From contig CAMFGY010000002.1 in assembly GCA_945952065.1 (NCBI GenBank), positions 248,001-312,000 of the forward strand: a DNA stretch of 64,000 nt, written 5' to 3'. Of the stretch, positions 46,744-55,682 are shown piece after piece. Position 1 is the stretch's first letter; each line of letters opens with the position of its first letter. A model generated the notes under the pieces. The model saw only the letters and a list, made by a program, of their open reading frames with translations. It was not told the DNA's origin and searched no databases. This DNA comes from an uncultured Burkholderiales bacterium. Lineage in GTDB: Bacteria > Pseudomonadota > Gammaproteobacteria > Burkholderiales > Burkholderiaceae_C. The position numbers and the translations under genes are program-made.

Positions 46744-47565
46744 ATGACATTCCCCAACGCGCTGATGCGCTCGCCCATGGACCGGGCCATGCCCCTGAAA
46801 CAAGCACTGCAGCTGGCCTGGCCCAGCCTGGCCCATGACGAAGAGGCCTTGCGAGCCCTGAGCCGCCTGGGACGCAGCCGCAGGCTGGGTCTGCAAGAAG
46901 TCCTGTTCCCGCAAGGCAGTTTGAACCAGGACGGCAGCTTGTGGCTCTTGGTGAAAGGTCGGCTCGGCATGGGCAAGCAGGCGGCCCAGGGCGGCTGGCG
47001 CCAAAGCCGTGTGGTGCAAGCCGGCCAGTGGGTGGACATCGCCAGTGCCTGGGGTCGGCAGGCCTACCCGGAGTCCGGGCTCGCGCTCACGCCTGTGCTG
47101 CTGCAAGAAGTGTCGGGCGACGCCTTGCTGGAGCTGGGGCGCCAACACCCCATGATTTTGCAAGCCTTGGTCAAGAGCTTGGCTGAGGTGGCCTGCCAAG
47201 CGCTGGAGGCCAAGCAAGCGCTGAGCACCCAATCGTTCCCGAACCGCTTGGCCGATTGGCTGCTGCATGAGCAAAAACGACTGGGGGACCCGGAGACCCT
47301 GGGTTTGGGCCTGCTCAAACAAGAACTGGCCGCCCAGCTGGACGCCACCCCGGAGACGCTTTCGCGCACCTTGCGTTTGTTTCAAGCCCAGGGTTTGATT
47401 GCCATGCAGGGGCGCAAAATTCGGCTGCTGGACCCGGCGCGCTTGGCCCGCATGAATGCGCCCGCCGGCCTCGGCCCCCGACCCAGGCTCGCTGTGCCGC
47501 GAGCCGCCTCAGCCCGGCAAGCCGTCCACACGGGGGCGGCACAGCATCGGGCCATAACGCCATAA
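46744..47565 (+). CDS. Crp/Fnr-family regulator of Dnr type
   Basis: 273 residues. The N-terminal cyclic-nucleotide-like beta domain (RLGLQEVLFPQGSLNQDGSL, LWLLVKGRLGMG) leads through a dimer helix to the Crp-type HTH (LKQELAAQLDATPETLSRTL, RLFQAQGLIAMQGRKIRLLD). The N-terminal Cys cluster of Fnr is absent, so it should not hold a 4Fe-4S sensor. Dnr/Nnr proteins in denitrifiers lack it too and sense NO through heme. It is the best candidate for reading the TTGNN-N4-NNCAA sites in this island. An AAGGAG ribosome-binding site precedes the ATG. Its 3' end overlaps convergent nnrS by 57 bp. Confidence 0.87.
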   Translation: MTFPNALMRSPMDRAMPLKQALQLAWPSLAHDEEALRALSRLGRSRRLGLQEVLFPQGSLNQDGSLWLLVKGRLGMGKQAAQGGWRQSRVVQAGQWVDIASAWGRQAYPESGLALTPVLLQEVSGDALLELGRQHPMILQALVKSLAEVACQALEAKQALSTQSFPNRLADWLLHEQKRLGDPETLGLGLLKQELAAQLDATPETLSRTLRLFQAQGLIAMQGRKIRLLDPARLARMNAPAGLGPRPRLAVPRAASARQAVHTGAAQHRAITP

Positions 47566-48714
47566 ATACAGGGCAAAGGCCAGCATCCAACATGCGGCCG
47601 ATGCCCAGACCGCCGGCAGCAACAAGGTCGGCTGCAACAAAGGCGGCAGGACCCGGAACACCGCGGCCATCAAAATAGCCAGATAGGCGTAACGCTCCGC
47701 AGCGCCCGCTTTCAGGGGCCGGCCCGTATGACCCAAGGCCGTGCGTGTGATCATGCCCAGCGTGATCAAACCAATCACGCCCACCGTCAAAGCATGGGTC
47801 GCCAAAGACGCAGGCAGCCATTGCAAGGCCGCGGCCACGCGCAAGCCCAGATGCAAGAGCAGCCAGAAATAGGCCGCATGCAGCACCCACACCAGCGGAT
47901 TGCCCAGCGTCCGCCAGGGCTGCCACAAGACAAAGCGCCAGCTATGCGACAGCAAGGCCAGCAGCAGCACCAGCAGCAAGGCATAACCCTGCACACCCGA
48001 TGCATCCACGAGCAACAAAGCGATCACGCTGCCCAAACAAACCCGCTCCAGCTTTGCATTCTTTTCTGCCGCCATGCCGGGCACACCGTTGTTGGAGAAC
48101 ATGGGCACCACACGCCCGGCCATCACCACAATCATGAACAAGACCAGGTCCAGCGCCATGGGCAAGCCCAACGCTTGCAGCCGAGGCGAGGCGGACAGCA
48201 GACCCAACTGAGCCGCATGCAAAGCAGCCGTGGCCAGGCCCATGAGCAGCAACAGCCCCACAAAAAAGTAGTTGCGTCGATTGCCACCCGCCCGCAGGGC
48301 GCGCCACAAGCCCCATGCGGCCCAACAAGGCACAGCCAGATTGACCAGCAGCGAGGCCCAGAGCCAGGGGCTCAGCACCAGCACGCGCGCCAGCACCCAC
48401 AGCCCTGCCAGCGCCATCAAAGGCCGCCCGGTGGGCGTGGGTCGGCCCGACCAGTTGCGGCCCGCCGTGAAAAGAAAGCCAATGATGATGGCCAAGGCAT
48501 AGCCAAACACCATTTCATGGGCATGCCAGCTGGCGCCCTTCAGGCCGGCCTGTTTGATCACCCCGCTGAACTGCAAGACCCACAAGGGCAAAGACAGCAA
48601 GGCCAGGGCCGCGGCCAGCAAATAAAAGGGACGAAAGCCCAGGTCCCACAGCGCGAACTCCCGCGCGTGGCGCCGCTTGGGCGGCTCTTGCAATTGAACG
48701 AAGACTTGGCTCAT
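47509..48714 (-). CDS. nnrS: NnrS family membrane protein
   Basis: 401 residues with about twelve membrane segments. Family features are FALWDLGFRPFYLLAAALAL, the heme/copper-ligand stretch SWHAHEMVFGYALAIIIGFL, VMAGRVVPMFSNNGVPGM and MITRTALGHTGRPLKAG. NnrS is a heme- and copper-containing protein that lessens nitrosative stress in denitrifiers. ATG 48714 starts it, 24 bp after the DUF2249 gene on the same strand, so the two are probably co-transcribed. It overlaps the 3' end of the Crp/Fnr gene. Confidence 0.93.
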   Translation of the reverse strand: MSQVFVQLQEPPKRRHAREFALWDLGFRPFYLLAAALALLSLPLWVLQFSGVIKQAGLKGASWHAHEMVFGYALAIIIGFLFTAGRNWSGRPTPTGRPLMALAGLWVLARVLVLSPWLWASLLVNLAVPCWAAWGLWRALRAGGNRRNYFFVGLLLLMGLATAALHAAQLGLLSASPRLQALGLPMALDLVLFMIVVMAGRVVPMFSNNGVPGMAAEKNAKLERVCLGSVIALLLVDASGVQGYALLLVLLLALLSHSWRFVLWQPWRTLGNPLVWVLHAAYFWLLLHLGLRVAAALQWLPASLATHALTVGVIGLITLGMITRTALGHTGRPLKAGAAERYAYLAILMAAVFRVLPPLLQPTLLLPAVWASAACWMLAFALYLWRYGPMLCRPRVDGLPG

Positions 48715-48738
48715 GGCGGGCGATCCGGTGCGGGCCAC

Positions 48739-49059
48739 TCAGCGAGCGCCGCTGCAGCAGCCGCAGCAAGCGCTGGCCACGGCGCGCCGTGTGATGCGCA
48801 CCCGCCATTGCGCGGGCCCGGCTTCCAACACAGCCCAATCCCATTGCCCCGGCCACAAGGACTGCAGGGCATGCTGCAAATCCAAAGGCTCCTGCGCGCT
48901 TTGCAGCTCAAGACTATCGCCGGCGCCGAGCCGCTCCAAACGCAGCAAGACTTGGCTTTGCTGCGCTTGTTGGTCTTGCGAGGCAAGCCCAAAGCCCTCA
49001 ACAAGCGACAGGGTTTCGGGGGCGGGGTCCCGCTCCGAGCGATCAGCGAATTCTTGCAT
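48739..49059 (-). CDS. DUF2249 domain protein
   Basis: 106 residues. Residues about 25-90 match DUF2249: RLERLGAGDSLELQSAQEPL, then DLQHALQSLWPGQWDWAVLE and GPAQWRVRITRR. The tail ends CCGCCSG, a Cys-rich end. DUF2249 proteins are frequent in denitrification and nitrosative-stress gene clusters, but their function is not established. ATG 49059 has an AAGGTT ribosome-binding site; an ATG at 49080 lacks one. Placed just ahead of nnrS. Confidence 0.8.
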   Translation of the reverse strand: MQEFADRSERDPAPETLSLVEGFGLASQDQQAQQSQVLLRLERLGAGDSLELQSAQEPLDLQHALQSLWPGQWDWAVLEAGPAQWRVRITRRAVASACCGCCSGAR

Positions 49060-49071
49060 TGCGCAACCTTG

Positions 49072-49139
49072 AAGATTCATTTTTGATGAAGCTATTGTCA
49101 AGGCCAAACCCGCATAAAGCAATATCTAAAATGAATCTT
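49072..49139 (-). promoter_or_regulatory. Promoter region of DUF2249-nnrS with inverted AAGATTCATTTT elements
   Basis: AAGATTCATTTT (49072-49083) and its reverse complement AAAATGAATCTT (49128-49139) face each other 44 bp apart. On the minus strand a TTGACA (-35-like, 49096-49101) lies between them, so the gene-proximal copy covers the -10 region. The element resembles half of the NsrR consensus (AAGATGCATTT), which controls nnrS in several proteobacteria. Confidence 0.5.
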
Positions 49140-49170
49140 ATGGATGAAGGGTGTTCACCCAGGAAGGTCG

Positions 49171-50223
49171 TCAAGCCGCCAAGACCAGCTTTGCACGCAG
49201 GCCCGGTGTGGCCCACAGAGCCTGTTGCGGCTCAACCAGCAAGACTTGCAACGAGGGATGCCGCTGGACCCATTCGCGCGCAAAGTCCCGCCCGCCCAAC
49301 ATGAAGGCCGGCCCGAGACCGTTCACCGCCGCCACATCAGGCGCCCACAGGCTCACACCATGAGCCGCGCGTGCCGGTCGGCCGCTGCGCGGATCGAGAA
49401 TGTGGTGCTGCTTTTGACCCTCAGCGAAAAAGCAGCGCTCATAGTCACCACTGGCCGCCAACACGCCCTCCCCCTGCACGGGCAAAACACCGAGCAAGCG
49501 CTCGGGACGGCGCGGATCCCTCAGGCCCAGGCGCCAAGCTGCGCCCTGATGGCTGCCGAGGTAGAACACATCACCGCCGCCATTGATCAAGGCATTGCGA
49601 ACCCCCCAGTCCTGCAGCTTGCGCATGCCGGCTTGCAGAATTGGCAGCTTGGCCACGCCGCCCAGATCCAGCGCCATGCCCGGCCGCGCCAAACGGGCGG
49701 TTTGGGCCTGCGCATCGAGGATCAAGTCGCTGGCCTTGATCAAGCGACGCTGCGCCGCCAGCTCAGCCGCGGGCGGCACGATGCCGGGATTGCCCGCCTC
49801 AAAGTGCCAGTTCTTCAGCGCCCCGATCGTGGGGTCGAACAAGCCGCCGGTGCGTTGCTGCAAGTCCTTGCCCATGCGCAAGACACTGAACAACTCGGCC
49901 GAGACCGCCCAGGCTTGGCCATTGCCGGCCGACTGGTTGATGCGGCTGGTTTCGCTGTCGGCCTCGTAGCGGCTCATCAAGGCACTGAGTCGGCTCATCT
50001 CAGCAAAAGCGCTCTCCACGGCCTGCAACAGCAGGGCTTGGCTCGGGCCTTGCGCGATCACGTCCACCCGCGTGCCCAATAGCGCGCGCGAGGCGCGCAA
50101 CTCGGGCTCGGGCGTGCTGGCCAAGGTCGGCCAGGGGTTCAAGACCGCCAGCATGGGCAGGGCGCGCAAGAGCGCGCGCCGCGCCGGCCGGAGGCGGCTC
50201 ACGCCCCCTTCATCGTCAAGCAT
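49171..50223 (-). CDS. ApbE-family FAD:protein FMN transferase (NosX-type)
   Basis: 350 residues with a hydrophobic N-terminal export signal (about 14-36). ApbE motifs: LLGTRVDVIAQG, SRYEADSETSRINQS, GMALDLGGVAKLPIL, NALINGGGDVFYLGS and the HHILDPRSGRPARA region with the metal-binding Asp. The enzyme attaches FMN to Thr or Ser of target proteins such as NosR, whose FMN site is encoded nearby. It probably supports N2O reduction. An in-frame GTG at 50232 is a possible alternative start. Downstream of the c5-type cytochrome on the same strand. Confidence 0.9.
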   Translation of the reverse strand: MLDDEGGVSRLRPARRALLRALPMLAVLNPWPTLASTPEPELRASRALLGTRVDVIAQGPSQALLLQAVESAFAEMSRLSALMSRYEADSETSRINQSAGNGQAWAVSAELFSVLRMGKDLQQRTGGLFDPTIGALKNWHFEAGNPGIVPPAAELAAQRRLIKASDLILDAQAQTARLARPGMALDLGGVAKLPILQAGMRKLQDWGVRNALINGGGDVFYLGSHQGAAWRLGLRDPRRPERLLGVLPVQGEGVLAASGDYERCFFAEGQKQHHILDPRSGRPARAAHGVSLWAPDVAAVNGLGPAFMLGGRDFAREWVQRHPSLQVLLVEPQQALWATPGLRAKLVLAA

Positions 50224-50232
50224 GGCGGGCAC

Positions 50233-50652
50233 TCACTTGGACAGGGCCACCATATGGTCGACCGCAGCCTTGACCTCATCGTCGCTCAGCGTCGCGCCGC
50301 CACCGCGCGCCGGCATCATGCCTTTGGCACCGGTGAAGCCTTCGATTGCGTGCTTGTACAAGGTCTCATTGCCTTGCGCGATACGCGGGCCCCAGTCGGC
50401 CTTGTCGCCTGGCTTGGGCGCACCGGCCACGCCGGCGGCATGACACATGGCGCAGGTCTTGCCGAACACCGCCTTGCCCAGCGCATTCTCAGGCGCAGCA
50501 GCCGCCGCAGGCGCCTCGGCCACCACCGGGCTGGCGCTTGGCGCGGGGCTCTTGCCGGCCGCCGCGGCGGCATCGTCTTTTTGCCCGCAAGCCGTCAAGG
50601 CCAAGAGAGCAAACACAGACAGGGACATGCAAAAAGACGGTTTGATATTCAT
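50233..50652 (-). CDS. c5-type lipocytochrome
   Basis: 139 residues. A lipobox LTAC puts the lipidated Cys at residue 22, followed by an Ala/Pro linker. The heme c motif is CAMCH at 67-71 and the distal Met is in KGMMPARGG, the pattern of cytochrome c5. It should carry electrons at the periplasmic face. It is divergent from nosZ and upstream of the ApbE gene, so a role as electron donor in nitrous oxide reduction is plausible but not shown. Confidence 0.87.
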   Translation of the reverse strand: MNIKPSFCMSLSVFALLALTACGQKDDAAAAAGKSPAPSASPVVAEAPAAAAAPENALGKAVFGKTCAMCHAAGVAGAPKPGDKADWGPRIAQGNETLYKHAIEGFTGAKGMMPARGGGATLSDDEVKAAVDHMVALSK

Positions 50653-50985
50653 ATGCAGCAATTTCCAAAAGGGCTTGAGCGAGGCGATTCTAGGAAGGCG
50701 ATTCGGCGCCCGAAAGAGGCTTTTCGCTTTATTTGCAGGGCGCCAAGGTCTATTTGCTTTCCTTAATTTGGTTCAAGGCAAACGCCTCATCTCAGCGCAA
50801 GAATCCGCCAACTTTTCGATACCGAGCTCTGCCTTCTCCCCATGCGCAAGCCGCAGACAACACGCTTCTTTGCGTGCCGCTCAGGGGGCAGGCAAAGCCC
50901 GATTCGCAACGCCCGGCCCTCCAAGCACTGGGCCTGAGTCGGCTGAAGAGGCCCCAACAATCATTCAACCCTGAAGAGGAAAACC
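50653..50985. other. 333-bp divergent region between the cytochrome c5 gene and nosZ
   Basis: Contains the FNR/Dnr-type site at 50761-50778. The rest (50779-50985) is the nosZ leader, ending in AGAGGA before the nosZ start. No small gene is supported on either strand. Confidence 0.6.
50761..50778 (+). promoter_or_regulatory. FNR/Dnr-type site upstream of nosZ
   Basis: CCTTAAT-TTGG-TTCAAGG. The right half is identical to the nirS and norC sites, and the left half differs at two positions. It lies about 210 bp before the nosZ start codon and 110 bp before the divergent cytochrome gene. Confidence 0.65.
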
Positions 50986-52923
50986 ATGAGTGAGCACGAC
51001 AAGAAGATGGATGGCAGCGACACCGGCGTGATGGCGCGCCGCCGCTTCATGAACAGCGCGGCCCTGGCCGGCCTGAGCCTGGGCGCGATCGCCTGCACGG
51101 ACAAGGCAGCCACCCAGGGTGCGGCGCCTGCCGCCTCGGGCGCCGCACCGGCCGCGCATGGCGGTGGCGCCAGCAATGCCTCACACCTGAAGCCCGGCGA
51201 GCTCGACACCTATTACGGTCTCTGGAGCGGCGGCCACACCGGCGATGTGCGCGTGCTGGGCCTGCCCTCGGGCCGTGAGATCACCCGCATCCCCTGCTTC
51301 AACCCCGACGCACTGGTAGGCTGGGGCCACACCAATGAATCGAAGAAGGTGATGGGCACCAAGGCCGATGGCTCGCTGCGCTACACCGTGGCCGACACCC
51401 ACCATGTGCACGCCTCCTACAAAGACGGCAACTACGACGGCCGCTACGCCTGGGTCAACGACAAGATCAACAGCCGCATCGCCCGCATCCGCCTCGACTA
51501 CTTTGTGTGCGACAAGATCACCGAGTTGCCCAATGTGCAGGGCTTCCACGGCATCTTCCCGGACAAGGCCGACCCGGTCGATCCCAAGATCAACTACACC
51601 ACCCGCGTCTTCTGCGGCGCCGAGTTCTCGATCCCGCTGCCCAATACGGTGGGCACCGAAGACGGCACGAAGTACCACTCGCTGTTCACCTGCGTGGACG
51701 CCGAGAGCATGGAAGTGCGCTGGCAAGTGCTGATCGACGGCAACTGCGACCTGACCGCCACCTCCTATGACGGCAAGCTGGCCGCCACCAACCAGTACAA
51801 CACCGAGATGGGCGTGCACTACGAGGACATGATGTCCGCCGAGCGCGACGCCTGCCTGTTCTTCAACATTGCCCGCATCGAAGAGGCCGTCAAGGCCGGC
51901 AAGTTCAAGACCTATGGCGACTCCAAGGTGCCTGTGGTCGACGGCACCCGCGATGCAAATAAGGACGCCAAGACCGCGCTGACCGCCTATGTCTCGGTGC
52001 CCAAGAACCCGCACGGCGTCAACGCCAGCCCGGACGGCAAGTACTTCATCTGCGCTGGCAAGCTCTCGCCCACCGGCACCGTGATCGAACTCGCCAAGGT
52101 GCTGGATTACTTCGACGGCAAGCTGGACTCGCCGGACAAGGCCATCGTCGCCGAGGTCGAACTCGGCCTGGGCCCCTTGCACACCGCTTTTGACGGCCGC
52201 GGCAATGCCTACACCACGCTGTTCCTGGACAGCCAGGTGGTGAAGTGGAATGTCGAAGCCGCCATCAAGTTCCACGCCGGCGACAAGAGCGCCAAATACG
52301 TGGTCGACCGCATCGACGTGCAATACCAGCCCGGCCATTTGAACGCCAGCCAGTCGGAGACGCGCGCCGCCGACGGCAAGTATCTGGCCGTCGGTTGCAA
52401 GTTCTCCAAGGACCGCTTCCTGCCGGTTGGCCCGCTGCACCCGGAGAACGAGCAGTTCATCGACATCTCCGGCGACAAGATGGTCTTGCTGGCCGACCAC
52501 CCGGTGCGCGGCGAGCCGCATGACTTCATCATCTTCAAGCGCGATCTGCTCAAGCCCAAGCAGGTCTACAACCTCGACGAGTTCCCGCTCGCCACCAAGG
52601 ATCCGAAGGACTCCGGCGTGGTCCGCAATGGCAAGAAGGTCACCGTGCGACTGACCTCGCAGGCCCCGGCCTTCAGCCTGCGCGAGTTCAAGGTGAAGAA
52701 GGGTGATGAGGTCACCTTGATCCTGACCAATCTGGACAAGATCGAAGACCTGACGCACGGTTTTGCCATCCCCAAGTACAACGTCAACTTCATCGTCAAT
52801 CCGCTGGAAACCGCCTCGGTCAGCTTCGTGGCCGACAAGCCCGGCGTGTTCTGGTGCTATTGCACCCACTTCTGCCATGCGCTGCACCTGGAAATGCGCA
52901 CACGCATGATTGTGGAAGCGTAA
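50986..52923 (+). CDS. nosZ: Nitrous oxide reductase NosZ (clade I, Tat-exported)
   Basis: 645-residue periplasmic copper enzyme that reduces N2O to N2. The N-terminus has a twin-arginine signal (ARRRFMNSAALAGLSLGA). CuZ His ligands sit in VADTHHVHASYKDG, GLGPLHTAFDGRG, PKNPHGVNASPDG, YQPGHLNAS and GEPHDFII. The C-terminal cupredoxin domain holds CuA: C626, C630, H634 and M637 in CTHFCHALHLEM. The Tat signal marks clade I. Unlike the usual order, nosZ precedes nosR here. ATG 50986 has an AGAGGA ribosome-binding site. Confidence 0.98.
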   Translation: MSEHDKKMDGSDTGVMARRRFMNSAALAGLSLGAIACTDKAATQGAAPAASGAAPAAHGGGASNASHLKPGELDTYYGLWSGGHTGDVRVLGLPSGREITRIPCFNPDALVGWGHTNESKKVMGTKADGSLRYTVADTHHVHASYKDGNYDGRYAWVNDKINSRIARIRLDYFVCDKITELPNVQGFHGIFPDKADPVDPKINYTTRVFCGAEFSIPLPNTVGTEDGTKYHSLFTCVDAESMEVRWQVLIDGNCDLTATSYDGKLAATNQYNTEMGVHYEDMMSAERDACLFFNIARIEEAVKAGKFKTYGDSKVPVVDGTRDANKDAKTALTAYVSVPKNPHGVNASPDGKYFICAGKLSPTGTVIELAKVLDYFDGKLDSPDKAIVAEVELGLGPLHTAFDGRGNAYTTLFLDSQVVKWNVEAAIKFHAGDKSAKYVVDRIDVQYQPGHLNASQSETRAADGKYLAVGCKFSKDRFLPVGPLHPENEQFIDISGDKMVLLADHPVRGEPHDFIIFKRDLLKPKQVYNLDEFPLATKDPKDSGVVRNGKKVTVRLTSQAPAFSLREFKVKKGDEVTLILTNLDKIEDLTHGFAIPKYNVNFIVNPLETASVSFVADKPGVFWCYCTHFCHALHLEMRTRMIVEA

Positions 52924-53048
52924 GGAAGAGAAAAAAGAAGAAGAACGGGGGCTTTGCCACAGCCCCCGGGTGGTGCGCGGACTCGAGCCCCGCCACCACC
53001 TTGCGGGCGAGCCCCCCCCGGTGCTCGCTCAGCCGACAGGAAGCGTCG

Positions 53049-55682
53049 ATGAAATTGCAATGCCAAGGATTGGCGGCCAAATTGGGGAAGCTTCTCCAAT
53101 TGGCCGCATTTTTTCTGCTGCTGAGCCTGGGCGTTACGGCCACGCAGGCCGGGTCTGGCGCTTATGAGGCCAGTTTGCCCGCCGACTTGGCCACAGCCAA
53201 GGACATGTGCGCCCTGCTGCCCTGCAAGGACGTCTTTCCCGGCGCCCAGCGTTTTTCCGAGCGACTCGGCGCACCGCCTTATGTGAAGGCCTTGGGCGCG
53301 CAGGACCAGTTGCTGGGCTATGTGATGCTGTCCACCGACATCACCGACACTCCGGCCTACTCCGGCAAGCCGGTGGTGACCCTGATCGGCATGGACCTGC
53401 GCGGCCACTTTGTCGGCATCAAAGTCCTCAAGCATTCGGAGCCGATTCTGCTGCTGGGCATTCCCGAGTCGGCCTTGCTCAAATTCAATGCTCAGTACCT
53501 GGGCAAATCGGTGGCCGACAAGATCGAGGTCGGTCAAAGCAGGCCCGAGGAAAACGTGATCGGCGTGGACGCGATCTCCGGCGCCACGGTCACCGTGATT
53601 GCGCAAAACCAGGTCTTGATGGCCTCGGGCCAGGCCGTGGCCCAGCAGGTCGGTATTCTGGCGCCCACGCTGCGCGAGCCGGCCCGTTACGCCCAGACCG
53701 AGCGGCGCTTTGATTGGGCGCAGTTGGTCAAACTGGGCGCGGTGCAACGCTTGCGGGTGCTGCCCGAGCAGGTGGGCCTGGAGCGCGGGCCCGAGCCCTT
53801 CATCGAACTGTGGTTTGGCGACCTGAACCACCCGGCCCTGGGCACCAGCCTGATGGGCGAAGGCAACTGGGCCAACCTACGTTCGCGCTTGAAGGAGGGC
53901 GAGCACGCCTTCTTCATCGTCCGCACCGCCGGCCTGGAGTCCTTCAAGGGTTCGGGCTTTGTGCGCGGCGGCATCTATGACCGGGTGCAGGTCAAACAGG
54001 GCAGCGACTCCTTCACCTTCCGTGATCTGGACTATTTGAACCTCTACGGTCTTGAAGCCCCGGGCGCGCCGGCCTTCAATGAGTCGGCCATCTTCATCAT
54101 CCGCGCCAAGGGCTTCTCGGCGGCTTACCCCTGGCAGCTGGCCTTCCTCGGCAACCGGGTGGACCGCGCCACCGGCACCCGCAGCTTTGCCAACTTCGAC
54201 AGCAAGTACTGGCTGCCCGCCGACTTGCTGGAGGGCGGCCGCCCAGAGGTGAAGGAGGCCGAGGCGCCTTGGGTGCGCGTGTGGAAGACCCGGGCGCTCG
54301 AGATCGGCCTCTTCGTGGCCTTGCTGCTCGGCGTGAGCGTGGTTTACGCCCTGCGCGAACGGCTGACACGGCTGAGCACCCACAAGAACAAATGGCCGGT
54401 CAATGCCTTCAAGTACACGGCCTGGGCCTTGAGCATTGGCTTTGTGGGCTTTGGCGCGATGGCGCAACCCTCCATCACCCAGGTCTTGACCTGGTTCCAT
54501 GCGCTCTTGTTCCAGTGGACCTGGTCGCTGTTCCTGTCCGACCCCTTCATCTTTGTGTTCTGGATCTTCATCATCGCCACCGTGTTTTTGTTCGGGCGCG
54601 GCCTGTTCTGCGGTTGGATGTGCCCCTTCGGCTCCTTGTCGGAGGCCATGTACAAGATCGGCGGCAAGCTCGGGCTGAAGCGGTTCCAGGGCCATTTGCC
54701 GCAGGCCTGGCACCACCGCCTGAAGTGGCTCAAGTACGGCATCTTCTTTGGCCTGCTTGCGATTTCGATGTTCTCCATGGGCCTGGCCGAAAAGCTCGCC
54801 GAGGTGGAGCCCTTCAAGACCACTTTTTTGGTGGGCATCACCAACCGGGCCTGGCCCTATGGCCTTTTTGTGGCCACGCTGTTGGGGCTTTCTCTGTTCA
54901 TCGAGCGGCCGTATTGCAAATACATCTGCCCGCTGGGTGCCGCCCTGGCCATGCCCAGCACCTTCCGCTGGTTCGGCCTGAAGCGCAAGCAAGACTGCAA
55001 CAGTTGCAAGGCCTGCGCGGTCGGCTGCGGCTCGCTGGCGATTGATGCGGCCGGCCGCATCGACCACCGCGAATGCCTGCACTGCCTGGACTGCATGATT
55101 CTGTACACCGACACCAAGGGTTGCCCGCCCCTGGCCAAGGAGCGCAAGCGCCGCGAGCGCGACGGCCTGCTGATCACCCCGATTGGCCGCGATGGCTATT
55201 TCATTCCGATCCAGCCCGTCCAAGCCAATGCCATGAGCGAGAAAGTCGCCCAGGGGCCGGACCCGCGCATGCCCACCGACCCGGTGGCACCGGCCCACAA
55301 GGCCGATGCGCAGGGACTGAAGTGGCTCTGGGCGGAGTTGGTCGACCACCTCTGGCCCTGGAGTCAGGCCGGCTGGAAGACGCAGAAGGCCTTGCAGATC
55401 GCCGGCTTCTCGCTGGCCCTGGCCGCCACGCTGGCCTGGGTGCTGGCCGGCAGCGGGCGCCTGTCGCAAAGCGCCATCATTGCCTGGTGGTTTGGCTGGA
55501 GCGTCTACGAGGTCTTGATCCGCTTGGCGGGCAAGCGCTACGTCAAAGACGGCCCCTGGTGGCAAGGCCATTACCGCCGTGCCTCGGTGATGGACATGCT
55601 CAGCTATGTCGGCTTCAAGAATCTGCTGATAGGCGCTGCCTTGTTCCTGGCGCTGAAGGCCAGCGGCCTGATGCTGGCATGA
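53049..55682 (+). CDS. nosR: NosR, membrane flavo-iron-sulfur protein for NosZ
   Basis: 877 residues. A signal segment (about 10-32) is followed by a periplasmic FMN-binding domain with the covalent flavin site SGATVT. The middle has membrane helices with CGWMCPFGSLSE and YCKYICPLGAALAMP, and then two 4Fe-4S clusters in CNSCKACAVGCGS and CLHCLDCMILYTDTKGC. A further region of about 170 residues with extra helices ends the protein, which makes it longer than pseudomonad NosR. It feeds electrons to NosZ and is needed for nos expression. nosD overlaps its stop (ATGA). Confidence 0.95.
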   Translation: MKLQCQGLAAKLGKLLQLAAFFLLLSLGVTATQAGSGAYEASLPADLATAKDMCALLPCKDVFPGAQRFSERLGAPPYVKALGAQDQLLGYVMLSTDITDTPAYSGKPVVTLIGMDLRGHFVGIKVLKHSEPILLLGIPESALLKFNAQYLGKSVADKIEVGQSRPEENVIGVDAISGATVTVIAQNQVLMASGQAVAQQVGILAPTLREPARYAQTERRFDWAQLVKLGAVQRLRVLPEQVGLERGPEPFIELWFGDLNHPALGTSLMGEGNWANLRSRLKEGEHAFFIVRTAGLESFKGSGFVRGGIYDRVQVKQGSDSFTFRDLDYLNLYGLEAPGAPAFNESAIFIIRAKGFSAAYPWQLAFLGNRVDRATGTRSFANFDSKYWLPADLLEGGRPEVKEAEAPWVRVWKTRALEIGLFVALLLGVSVVYALRERLTRLSTHKNKWPVNAFKYTAWALSIGFVGFGAMAQPSITQVLTWFHALLFQWTWSLFLSDPFIFVFWIFIIATVFLFGRGLFCGWMCPFGSLSEAMYKIGGKLGLKRFQGHLPQAWHHRLKWLKYGIFFGLLAISMFSMGLAEKLAEVEPFKTTFLVGITNRAWPYGLFVATLLGLSLFIERPYCKYICPLGAALAMPSTFRWFGLKRKQDCNSCKACAVGCGSLAIDAAGRIDHRECLHCLDCMILYTDTKGCPPLAKERKRRERDGLLITPIGRDGYFIPIQPVQANAMSEKVAQGPDPRMPTDPVAPAHKADAQGLKWLWAELVDHLWPWSQAGWKTQKALQIAGFSLALAATLAWVLAGSGRLSQSAIIAWWFGWSVYEVLIRLAGKRYVKDGPWWQGHYRRASVMDMLSYVGFKNLLIGAALFLALKASGLMLA

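Noticed and set aside
51181-52887. 568-codon open frame on the minus strand opposite nosZ
   Set aside because: nosZ is certain on the plus strand; the antisense frame is Val/Gly/His/Asp-rich with no motif.
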